Source: Bacillota bacterium (GTDB lineage: Bacteria > Bacillota > Clostridia > Lachnospirales > Lachnospiraceae). Taken from it: 23,348 nt of DNA. The notes under the pieces are model-generated. The model was not told the DNA's origin. It did not search any database and worked only from the letters and a program-made list of their open reading frames with translations. The stretch lies in the NCBI GenBank assembly GCA_023437715.1, contig JAEZFK010000010.1, forward strand, positions 1 through 23,348, read 5' to 3'. Made by a program: the position numbers and the translations under genes. Below, piece by piece: positions 13,709 through 21,271 of this stretch (positions within the stretch are counted from its first letter, which is position 1; each line of letters opens with the position of its first letter).

Positions 13709-15250
13709 TTAATTTTCCTCCTGTTTCAGGGCCCATCTTCCCATATCTGTAGGGGTATGCCCCGTATATTTTTTAAATACTCTTGAAAAATACTGGGAGT
13801 TGTCAAATCCCAGTTCTTCACTGACCTGATAAATCTTCAAGTTGCTTTTTGCAAGGAGCTCCTGGGCTTTTTTCACTTTCATTTTATTGATGTATTCAGA
13901 AAAGCCAAGGTCAGAATACTGTCTGAAAAGGGCGGATAAGTAATTGGGACTGACGTTAATGAAAGACGCGGTATCCGCCAGGCTGATTTTCATGAAAATG
14001 TGATTTTTAATATAGTCCTTGGCCTGAATCACCAGCTTGTATTTCGGATCGTTCAACTGGTTTTGCATCGCGCCTTTTACCGCAGCTTTAAATATATCCA
14101 GATATCGCACAATTTCAGATTTTTTATGGTAGGTATATAAGACATGATAGGATTTCACCTCTTTTTTATAGCTTTCCGAAAGTATCTTTTCTCCCTCATA
14201 AATATAGTTTATGACCAGATGAATCATAAAGGATACAATATTAATCAGCTCTTCAAAGGGCAGGGTATCAATGGCGTTTTCCATAACCTGAACGGTCTGG
14301 TCAAAAAGGGCAAGATTGAAATTTTCCAGGGATTCGATCAGTTTTTTGTTGAAAACATTTAAGTCAAAGGTTTCACAAAGGCATGGAGCTTCTTCCCGGT
14401 TAAATTCAAAACACAGGTGAATCTCATTAAGGTAAGAGGTGGTTTTTCCCGGCTTTATGGAAACGCTGATATTGAAAAATATTTTTACCAGCTGCCGGAT
14501 GTCTTCAGAAATCGTATCCGTCAGGGCTTCGATTTCTTCTGCCTCATGAAAGAGAAGAATACACGCGATCCTTTGATAGCTGTACGCGATCACTGCGCTT
14601 TTTGTGTAACGGCCGATGCATTCCTTTACGGTATTTAAGATATTTAAATAGGTGGAGTAAGCTCCTGCGTTTAGGCTTTCCTTTTCAAAATGAAGGTCTA
14701 CGGTCAGGGGCTGATAAAACTCCGCTTTTAAATCCAGATCGTACATTTTTATGAAATCCAGAATCTCTTCTTCAGAAGTGTAGCTGCCGCTTACCAGGTG
14801 GTAGAGAAAGAGATTTGTGAACAGATTGATATCCTGCCCATTTCTGCCGGTTTCTGTCTTTCTCTCAGCCAGAACTTTTTTTGCCTTGTTTAAGGTTTTT
14901 TCAAGAGTTTCCTTGTTCAGCTCCATTTTTACAAGATAATCAAAGGCATTGAGCTTCATGGCAGTCCGGGCGTATTCAAATTCTTCAAAGCTGGATAAGA
15001 GGATACACAAGGGAGAATTTTTATCTTCCGTGTTTTGAATATATGTTAAAATATCAAATCCGTCCGACGCAGGCATTTTTATGTCTGTTATGATCAGATC
15101 AAAAGCCTCTTTTTTTAGGATTTCGATGGCTTCGTTGCCGTTTGCGGCAGTAGAGGCTATCTCAAAATCAGGAAAGTTTCCACGAATAAGGCCTGAAAGT
15201 CCTATGCGGGCCAATGGTTCATCGTCAACAATCAAGAGCTTATATTTCAT
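13709..15250 (-). CDS. AraC-type response regulator (YesN type)
   Basis: A 513-residue two-component regulator. The receiver domain spans about 1-125, with acidic pocket Asp9/Asp10, phospho-acceptor Asp56 in IITDIKMP, and a later SS and Lys at the expected places (LLSSFEEF, YLVKM). A helical linker of about 270 residues follows, as in YesN-type proteins. The C-terminus (about 410-505) is an AraC double helix-turn-helix: MKISLADTASFINVSPNYLS, then LFRQYSDLGFSEYI and VSEELGFDNSQYFSRVFKKY. The start at 15250 has AGGAGG three to seven bases upstream, depending on alignment. The kinase gene ends 33 bases upstream on the same strand, and the divergent ABC operon is the probable target. Confidence 0.93.
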   Translation of the reverse strand: MKYKLLIVDDEPLARIGLSGLIRGNFPDFEIASTAANGNEAIEILKKEAFDLIITDIKMPASDGFDILTYIQNTEDKNSPLCILLSSFEEFEYARTAMKLNAFDYLVKMELNKETLEKTLNKAKKVLAERKTETGRNGQDINLFTNLFLYHLVSGSYTSEEEILDFIKMYDLDLKAEFYQPLTVDLHFEKESLNAGAYSTYLNILNTVKECIGRYTKSAVIAYSYQRIACILLFHEAEEIEALTDTISEDIRQLVKIFFNISVSIKPGKTTSYLNEIHLCFEFNREEAPCLCETFDLNVFNKKLIESLENFNLALFDQTVQVMENAIDTLPFEELINIVSFMIHLVINYIYEGEKILSESYKKEVKSYHVLYTYHKKSEIVRYLDIFKAAVKGAMQNQLNDPKYKLVIQAKDYIKNHIFMKISLADTASFINVSPNYLSALFRQYSDLGFSEYINKMKVKKAQELLAKSNLKIYQVSEELGFDNSQYFSRVFKKYTGHTPTDMGRWALKQEEN

Positions 15251-15283
15251 ATTCCTCCTCTTTCATAAAAAGATCGTGTTATT

Positions 15284-17053
15284 TTACGGTTTTTTATGGA
15301 TCAGGGGCATTTTTACGGTGACTTTTGTAAATTCACCGAGAACGCTTTCTATGTCCAGCCCATATTGTTCTCCAAATTCCATTTGGATTCTCTGGTGTAT
15401 GTTTTGGATTCCGATACCGGAAAGCCTGTCTGCTTTTTCTGTTTCCCTTGTAATTTCCTCCAAAGACCGGACCGTAAAACCGACTCCGTTGTCCTTTACC
15501 ACGAAAGATAAGTCATCCCCTTCCTTATATATTCCTATGAGCAGTTCACACTTCCTGCCTGCAGGTCCTATGCCGTGAAAAAGCGCGTTTTCCACTAAGG
15601 GCTGCAAGGTAAATCTTAAAACAGAAGCCTCCAGAACTTCCGGATCAGGAATGTCAAAGACCGCGGTAAACATATCGGCATATCGGAAAGACTGTAAATG
15701 GATGTATTCTTTTATGAAATTAAGTTCTTCCTCTACCTGGAACCATTCGGAATCGTTCCTGAAAACGGCTCTCATCATATTGGAGAGGGAGGTTGTCATA
15801 TCCACGATGGGAGGAACGGAATTCATCTGCCCCAGCCACCGGATGGAATTTAAGGTGTTGTATATAAAGTGAGGATGGATTTGGTTTTGCAAAAGGCGGA
15901 ATTTATAATTCCTTTTCAGTGCTTCTTCCTCTTTTAACTGGTTTAAAGCCAGTTGGAAAGCTTCAGCCAGTTCGTTGATATGAGTGCTTATTTCCTCAAA
16001 TTCCGTAATGCCCGTAAAGGCAGGGGAAGCCTCATAATCTGCCTTTATCATCTTTGACACCTGGTTATAAATGATCTTCACCGGTTTATTCACAAGTCTG
16101 TTTAATAAAAGGTACCAGAAGAATATCAGAAAGAAGAGCAGGGAAAACGCCGGGAAAAAAATCTTAAAATCAGGCATGAATATGTCTTCATGAAGGGCTT
16201 TTAAGGGGCTTATCAAAATGATGCCTGACTTGGATTTTGTAATGAATACGGTGCCGTTGTAAAGGTCTTTGTATTTCTTTGATACGGAATAAGAATCCAG
16301 AGCCATGGCATCAAACTGCTTCACATCAAAATCCAGGGGTGTAAAATGTGTGCTTTCAAACTTGTAAAGCTGATCGCCAAGAACAATAAAGGATCCTTCC
16401 AGACCTTTCAAAGGATCTGCAAGTATAGCGGTATCCAAGGCGATATAGAACGTTCCTATTTTCCGGCTTGTTGCGTAGCTGCTTACGGGGAACCGGAGAG
16501 GAAGGATCTGTTCCGGTTTATACTGACCGTAAAATTCCGGGTGAAAAGGATTTTCAGTTATAGGATAAGGAAAAGAAGGTCCGGCTGATTCTTCCGGGCA
16601 TAATGTTTCAAAAATTGCTCTGTCAATGATCTGGCCGTAAAAAAGACCGATTTGTATATACCTGGAGTTTTGGTCCGAAGCAAGGAGCATTTTAGGAACA
16701 TAGCCGGGTATGGAAGTCGTGTTTAAAAGCATCTTTGTTTCCGTGACCGCTGATAACGCAAAAGACATGTTGCGTATGCTGTCGCTTCCGTTATCGGAAA
16801 GAAATGCGGTGATTTTTTTATTGGCGGAAAAAACGGTATTTAAGGCGGCAACCTGGGCTAAGTTATTTTCTATGCCGTAATTGGCATTGGTATGCAGCAT
16901 AAGAGCGCTTTCCTTTACCTCCCTTTCGTATTTTTCTTTTGCAGAAGAGTAAAACAGCCAGGAAAAAACAGAGGTCAGAAGCAAAACCAAGCAAAAACAA
17001 TACAGCAGCAATTTAAATGTAAGGGTTTTATAAAATAATTTATTCTTTTTCAT
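15284..17053 (-). CDS. Sensor histidine kinase (LytS/YesM type)
   Basis: A 589-residue membrane kinase. TM1 is at about 13-35 and TM2 at about 298-318. Between them lies an extracellular sensing domain of roughly 260 residues that would detect a sugar or sugar-loaded binding protein. After TM2 comes a HAMP-like linker (NRLVNKPVKIIYNQVSKMIK), then the His_kinase motif with phospho-acceptor His395 in HPHFIYNTLN. The ATPase domain follows, with PLVENALFHGI (N box), DNGVGF (G1) and GIGIQNIHQRI (G2). There is no Shine-Dalgarno before the ATG, and the best promoter puts the transcript start at the ATG itself. Partner of the downstream AraC-type regulator. Confidence 0.93.
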   Translation of the reverse strand: MKKNKLFYKTLTFKLLLYCFCLVLLLTSVFSWLFYSSAKEKYEREVKESALMLHTNANYGIENNLAQVAALNTVFSANKKITAFLSDNGSDSIRNMSFALSAVTETKMLLNTTSIPGYVPKMLLASDQNSRYIQIGLFYGQIIDRAIFETLCPEESAGPSFPYPITENPFHPEFYGQYKPEQILPLRFPVSSYATSRKIGTFYIALDTAILADPLKGLEGSFIVLGDQLYKFESTHFTPLDFDVKQFDAMALDSYSVSKKYKDLYNGTVFITKSKSGIILISPLKALHEDIFMPDFKIFFPAFSLLFFLIFFWYLLLNRLVNKPVKIIYNQVSKMIKADYEASPAFTGITEFEEISTHINELAEAFQLALNQLKEEEALKRNYKFRLLQNQIHPHFIYNTLNSIRWLGQMNSVPPIVDMTTSLSNMMRAVFRNDSEWFQVEEELNFIKEYIHLQSFRYADMFTAVFDIPDPEVLEASVLRFTLQPLVENALFHGIGPAGRKCELLIGIYKEGDDLSFVVKDNGVGFTVRSLEEITRETEKADRLSGIGIQNIHQRIQMEFGEQYGLDIESVLGEFTKVTVKMPLIHKKP

Positions 17054-17059
17054 ATTTTT

Positions 17060-17087
17060 ATTATAGGATTGTAATAAAAAAAGTCAA
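17060..17087 (-). promoter_or_regulatory. Strong promoter of the kinase-regulator operon
   Basis: On the minus strand TTGACT (17087-17082), a 16-base spacer and a perfect TATAAT (17065-17060). The expected transcript start, about seven bases on, is position 17053, the first base of the kinase ATG. Confidence 0.65.
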
Positions 17088-17106
17088 GTATACAGGCTGC
17101 GTCTTA

Positions 17107-17138
17107 GTAAGATATTACACGAAATTGTAAGATTTTAC
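17107..17138 (+). promoter_or_regulatory. Tandem direct-repeat operator of the ABC operon
   Basis: GTAAGATATTAC (17107-17118) and GTAAGATTTTAC (17127-17138) differ at one base and start 20 bases apart, about two helical turns. The second copy ends one base before the -35 box. In-phase direct repeats abutting -35 are the usual layout for AraC-type activators, so the divergently encoded response regulator is the likely binder. Confidence 0.6.
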
Positions 17139-17139
17139 C

Positions 17140-17168
17140 TTGAATGTATTGTATAAATATACTAAAAT
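17140..17168 (+). promoter_or_regulatory. Promoter of the ABC sugar operon
   Basis: TTGAAT (17140-17145), an exact 17-base spacer and TAAAAT (17163-17168). The transcript would start near 17175, leaving a leader of about 47 bases with AGGAGG before ATG 17222. Confidence 0.65.
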
Positions 17169-17221
17169 AATCTTGGTTACAGATCAAATAACATACATAA
17201 TGTAGCAAAAGGAGGAGCTTT

Positions 17222-18589
17222 ATGAAGTTAAGAAAAATTGCAGCATTGGTTCTTGCAGGCTTTGCAGCAGCCAGTCTGGCAGCCTGCGGGGGAAGTTCAG
17301 GTTCTGCCGGTACGGGTTCTGCCGGTACGACGGCGGCAGCTACGGACGGGGGTACGACGGCTGCGGCTAAGGCGGATACGGCGGCGGCGGGCGCCGAGCC
17401 GGTGCACATCAAGGTTTCCCTTTGGGATTATTCCAACACCGCCTATTATCCCATTATGGTGGAAGCTTTCGAAAAGTCCCATCCCAATATCAAGGTTGAC
17501 ATCGTGGAGTTTTCAGCAGCGGAATATTCAGACACCATTGTTGTGAAAATGGGCGCAAAAGAAAAGTATGATGTGGTCTTTATGAAAGGCCTGCCTGAAA
17601 TGAGCGCTTTGATCGCAGGAGGACATTTACAGCCTTTGACAGACAGAATTGCCAATCTTGATATGGCGCCATACGGCGGAGCGGAAAAGTCCTTAAGCCT
17701 GGACGGCGTTGTTTACGGTCTTCCTTTCCGTACAGACAACAATATGATTTTCTACAACAAGGATTTGTTTGATAAAGCAGGAGTTGAGTATCCCAAGGAC
17801 GGCATGACCATGGAGGAATACAGAGCCCTTGCAAAGAAGATGACTTCCGGCGAAGGCGCGGAAAAGGTATACGGCACCCATGTACATACCTGGCCGTCAA
17901 ACGTTTACCAGTATTCCAGATTCATTGATGAATTCAATTATTTAGACACATCAACCTATACCGCGTTAAAGCCTTATTATGAAACCATTTTAGCCATGCA
18001 GAACGAAGATAAGTCTGTTCAGGATTACGGCGAGTTAAAGACCGGAAATATCCACTATTCAGGCGTTTTCTATAATGAGCAGGTTGCAATGCTTCAGATC
18101 GGTTCCTGGTATATTGAAATGCTTACCGGCAACGTAACACCCCAGAGTGAGCACTATTTTAAATGGGGCGCAGTCACCATGCCCAACACCAAGGGATACA
18201 CCTATGAAAATATGGTAGGCGGAATCACCCCCTGTTCCATCGGCGCATATTCGGAGCATCCGGACGAAGCCTGGGAATTCTTAAACTATGTCTGCGGAGA
18301 AGAAGGGGCAAAAGTCATTGCGGAGCGTGGAATTGTTCCCGGCTGGAAAGGCCAGTCCATCTTAGACATCTTTGACAAGATACCGCAGAATTTCCCCAAC
18401 GCACCGGAAGGACTTTCCAAGTTCCTCACACCTCCCAACTATATTGTGGAGCAGCCCATGGATCCTAACGCAAAGGCGATCAACACAGTAATAGAAGAAA
18501 TGCATTCTGATATCATGACCAACAGCGTTTCTGTGGATGAGGGGATTGCAACGGCCATAGAAAGGGCAAAAGAAGCCGGAGCGAAGTAA
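17222..18589 (+). CDS. ABC sugar transporter substrate-binding lipoprotein
   Basis: A 455-residue family 1 extracellular binding protein. It has a lipoprotein signal peptide (MKLRKIAALVLAGFAAASLAAC), with lipid-modified Cys22 after LAA. A flexible Gly/Ser/Ala/Thr linker (about 23-58) follows, holding a duplicated GSAGT, then the binding domain from about residue 60 (VHIKVSLWDYSNT). Internal family features include YGLPFRTDNNMIFYNKDLFD and the late stretch GGITPCSIGAYSEHPDEAWE. It captures the sugar outside the membrane and hands it to the two permeases that follow. The ATPase is not in the operon, so a shared MsmX-type ATPase elsewhere probably energises it. An excellent AGGAGG precedes the start. 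Substrate unknown. Confidence 0.93.
   Translation: MKLRKIAALVLAGFAAASLAACGGSSGSAGTGSAGTTAAATDGGTTAAAKADTAAAGAEPVHIKVSLWDYSNTAYYPIMVEAFEKSHPNIKVDIVEFSAAEYSDTIVVKMGAKEKYDVVFMKGLPEMSALIAGGHLQPLTDRIANLDMAPYGGAEKSLSLDGVVYGLPFRTDNNMIFYNKDLFDKAGVEYPKDGMTMEEYRALAKKMTSGEGAEKVYGTHVHTWPSNVYQYSRFIDEFNYLDTSTYTALKPYYETILAMQNEDKSVQDYGELKTGNIHYSGVFYNEQVAMLQIGSWYIEMLTGNVTPQSEHYFKWGAVTMPNTKGYTYENMVGGITPCSIGAYSEHPDEAWEFLNYVCGEEGAKVIAERGIVPGWKGQSILDIFDKIPQNFPNAPEGLSKFLTPPNYIVEQPMDPNAKAINTVIEEMHSDIMTNSVSVDEGIATAIERAKEAGAK
17300..17329 (+). repeat. Exact 15-bp tandem duplication inside the lipoprotein linker
   Basis: GGTTCTGCCGGTACG occurs twice without a gap (17300-17314 and 17315-17329), encoding GSAGT twice in frame in the linker just after the lipobox. 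Confidence 0.9.
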
Positions 18590-18603
18590 AATTAGAAAGC
18601 GTG

Positions 18604-18634
18604 AAATGGCGGTCGAAACCTGACCGCCATTTTC
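18604..18634 (+). terminator. Intercistronic hairpin between binding protein and permease genes
   Basis: AAATGGCGGTC (18604-18614) and GACCGCCATTT (18622-18632) form a perfect 11-bp stem with a 7-base loop, followed only by a short TTTC. The weak U-tract suggests partial termination and 3'-end protection of the binding-protein message rather than a full stop. Confidence 0.6.
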
Positions 18635-18658
18635 AAAATATGGACGGAGGTATGGCTT

Positions 18659-19549
18659 ATGCTTAAGAAAAGTTACAGACGCAAAAAAAACCTGGTTGCT
18701 TATTCTTTTATACTGCCTAATTTTATAGGCTATTTTATTTTGACTTTTATCCCCATCATTCTGACCTTTGTCATGAGTTTATGTGAATGGAACTTTGGTC
18801 AGACAGTTAATTTTGTAGGCTTTAAGAATTTTATACATATGTTTACGAAGGATTCCCAATTTTCTCTGGTTCTCATAAATACCCTTTACTATACCGTGGT
18901 CACAGTTCCCTTAACCATGCTTTTTTCTCTGCTTCTGGCCATGCTCATGAATTCGAACCTGAAAGGAAGAGTGTTTTTCCGCTCCGTTCTTTTCTTCCCC
19001 TATGTGGCGTCCTTAGTGGCGATTGCCATTGTGTGGATGGCTCTGTTTTCCCCCCAGTCAGGTCCGGTCAACTCGGTGCTCCGTTCCATAGGAATCGCAA
19101 ATCCACCCCGATGGGCGGCGGATAAACACTGGGCCATGCCCACGATCATCGGCCTTACGGTCTGGAAAGGCGTGGGATATTACATGATTGTTTACCTTGC
19201 GGCCTTGCAGGGCGTACCGTCAGAGCTTTATGAGGCGGCTAAAATCGACGGGGCTTCCAGACTCCAGCAGTTTTTTAATATTACCTGGCCCACGGTTACG
19301 CCAACCACTTTCTTTGTGGTTATGATGCTTACCATCTCCACCTTTAAGTCCTACGACATTATGTACATCACGACCCAGGGCGGTCCCGGCACGGCGACAA
19401 AGGTCCTGGCCTACCACATATACAACAAGGCTTTTAAGGATAATGCTTTCGGATATGCGTCTGCACTTTCCATTGTTCTGTTTTTCATTGTGCTTGCCTT
19501 TACCCTGCTGCAGTTTAAGGTAGAGAAAAAGTTCACCAATGACTTATAG
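18659..19549 (+). CDS. ABC sugar transporter permease (MalF/UgpA type)
   Basis: A 296-residue permease with about six membrane spans, the first at about 14-38 after a basic N-terminus (LKKSYRRKKN). The cytoplasmic EAA loop is clear: YEAAKIDGASRLQQFFNITW followed by PTVTP, which docks the ATPase. GGAGG (18646-18650) is eight bases before the start; an ATG at 18652 is out of frame. Its stop codon merges with the ribosome binding site of the second permease gene. Confidence 0.94.
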   Translation: MLKKSYRRKKNLVAYSFILPNFIGYFILTFIPIILTFVMSLCEWNFGQTVNFVGFKNFIHMFTKDSQFSLVLINTLYYTVVTVPLTMLFSLLLAMLMNSNLKGRVFFRSVLFFPYVASLVAIAIVWMALFSPQSGPVNSVLRSIGIANPPRWAADKHWAMPTIIGLTVWKGVGYYMIVYLAALQGVPSELYEAAKIDGASRLQQFFNITWPTVTPTTFFVVMMLTISTFKSYDIMYITTQGGPGTATKVLAYHIYNKAFKDNAFGYASALSIVLFFIVLAFTLLQFKVEKKFTNDL

Positions 19550-19560
19550 GAGGCGCGCTT

Positions 19561-20391
19561 ATGAAAAAATACGAAAGGACCATAAAAATGGTCGTCATCT
19601 ATGGGCTTTTGATATTCTGCGCCCTCATCATGCTCACGCCTTTTGCCTGGATGATATCCGCTTCTTTAAAACTGGAAAAGGATGTGTTTGCCTATCCGAT
19701 CAAATGGATACCGAAAAATCCCGTATGGTCAAACTACACGGTTATCTGGGAGAAATTCCCTTTGGCCATAGGCTTTGTCAATTCCTTTAAGCTGACTTTC
19801 TGTACCATGATTCTGCAGATCACCACGTCTTCCGCCGCAGCTTATGCCTTTGCGAAGCTTGATTTCAAGGGCAGGAATACGCTCTTTATGGCCTATGTCA
19901 CCACCATTGCCATTCCGTGGCAGGTCTATATGGTTCCGCAGTACATCATGATGAGTAAATTTCACTTAGTAGACAGCCATATCGGCATCATCCTGATGCA
20001 CGCCTTTACGGCCATGGGCGTTTTCCTGGTCCGGCAGTTTTATATGGGGATTCCCAATGAGCTTTTGGAGGCGGCCAGAATAGACGGACTCAGCGAATAC
20101 GGCATATTAACCCGGATCATGCTGCCCCTTTCAAAGCCCGCCATTGCCACCATGGCCATTACTTCCTTTGTGTTTGAATGGAATGATTTCATGGGGCCCC
20201 TGATTTATTTAAGCACCACCGAGAAAAAGACCATCCAGCTCATGATCAGACTCTTTAACACCATGTATTCCACCAATTACGCCTGGATGATGGCGGCAGC
20301 GGTGATTGCCCTTATTCCGGTGTTCATTATTTTTATCTCGCTGCAAAAGTATTTTGTGCAGGGAGTTGCCACCAGCGGGCTGAAAGGCTAG
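19561..20391 (+). CDS. ABC sugar transporter permease (MalG/UgpE type)
   Basis: A 276-residue partner permease, with its first span at about 12-33 and further spans to about 265. Its EAA loop reads LEAARIDGLSEYGILTRIML and is followed by PLSKPAIATMAI; the later FVFEWNDFMGPLIYL is typical of MalG-type proteins. TAGGAGG, which includes the previous stop codon, lies before the ATG at 19561. It forms the membrane channel together with the preceding permease. Confidence 0.94.
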   Translation: MKKYERTIKMVVIYGLLIFCALIMLTPFAWMISASLKLEKDVFAYPIKWIPKNPVWSNYTVIWEKFPLAIGFVNSFKLTFCTMILQITTSSAAAYAFAKLDFKGRNTLFMAYVTTIAIPWQVYMVPQYIMMSKFHLVDSHIGIILMHAFTAMGVFLVRQFYMGIPNELLEAARIDGLSEYGILTRIMLPLSKPAIATMAITSFVFEWNDFMGPLIYLSTTEKKTIQLMIRLFNTMYSTNYAWMMAAAVIALIPVFIIFISLQKYFVQGVATSGLKG

Positions 20392-20407
20392 GAGAAAGGA
20401 GAGCAAA

Positions 20408-21244
20408 ATGAAATATTCTGTGTTTACGGTGGGACTTCCGGAGATGACCATTGAGGAAGCTCTTAAAAAAATGAAAGAGTACGGATATGACGGCGTGGAT
20501 TTCCGGGTGACGGAGATAAAACCGGAGTTTGCCGGGGAAGCGCCGTCCTACTGGAGAAATAATTACTGCACCGTGGATGTGAACAGGGCAGAGGAACAGG
20601 CGGAGGAGTTAAAGAAATTGGCGGCCCGATACGGGTTAGAGATCAATGCCTTTGCCTCTTATCTGACCTGTACGGACGACATTGATAAAATCGCTTCTGT
20701 TATGAGAGCCGCAAAGAAGATGGGAGCCGGAAGAATCCGGGTGAACGCCCCGAAATATGACCCTGAAAAAGGCTATCGGCAGGTGCTTGAAGAGGCGGTT
20801 GCCGGCTTTCGGAGAGTAGAGGAAAAAGCAAGGGAAAACGGAATCAAAGCCCATTTTGAAATGCACCACGGAACCATCACTCCTTCCGCATCAGCGGCTT
20901 ATGCCCTTGCTAAAAACTTTGATCCCCAATATATAGGCGTTATCTATGATACGGGAAATATCATATACGAAGGTCTGGAGGAATACCAGATGGCTCTGGA
21001 AATCCTGGGAGAATATCTAGATCTGGTTCATATTAAAAACGCCTGCTGGCTGAAAAAGGGAGAGAAATACGAAGCGGACTGGGCCTCTTTCACCGATGGC
21101 TTTGCGGACTTCCCCAAGTTTTTTAAAGCTTTAAAAACCACAGGCTATGACGGTTATGTGACGTTTGAGGACTTTTCAGGCAAAGAAAGCTCGGGTGAGA
21201 AGCTTAAAAATAATCTTATTTTTATAAAAGAAATCGTCGGTTAA
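20408..21244 (+). CDS. Sugar phosphate isomerase/epimerase family protein
   Basis: A 278-residue TIM-barrel protein of the xylose-isomerase-like/AP-endonuclease-2 superfamily, expected to isomerise or epimerise a sugar or its derivative in the cytosol. The four metal ligands of the fold are visible at the right spacing: Glu151 (HFEMHHG), Asp181 (IYDTGN), His208 (LVHIKN) and Glu254 (TFEDFSG). This predicts an active divalent-metal enzyme. AAAGGAG precedes ATG 20408, 17 bases after the permease stop. The operon position says that it handles the imported sugar. The precise substrate is unknown, since this superfamily includes inosose, hydroxypyruvate and 3-keto-sugar enzymes. Confidence 0.88.
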   Translation: MKYSVFTVGLPEMTIEEALKKMKEYGYDGVDFRVTEIKPEFAGEAPSYWRNNYCTVDVNRAEEQAEELKKLAARYGLEINAFASYLTCTDDIDKIASVMRAAKKMGAGRIRVNAPKYDPEKGYRQVLEEAVAGFRRVEEKARENGIKAHFEMHHGTITPSASAAYALAKNFDPQYIGVIYDTGNIIYEGLEEYQMALEILGEYLDLVHIKNACWLKKGEKYEADWASFTDGFADFPKFFKALKTTGYDGYVTFEDFSGKESSGEKLKNNLIFIKEIVG

Positions 21245-21271
21245 TGAAGAAAATAAAGGATAAGGTTTTTT

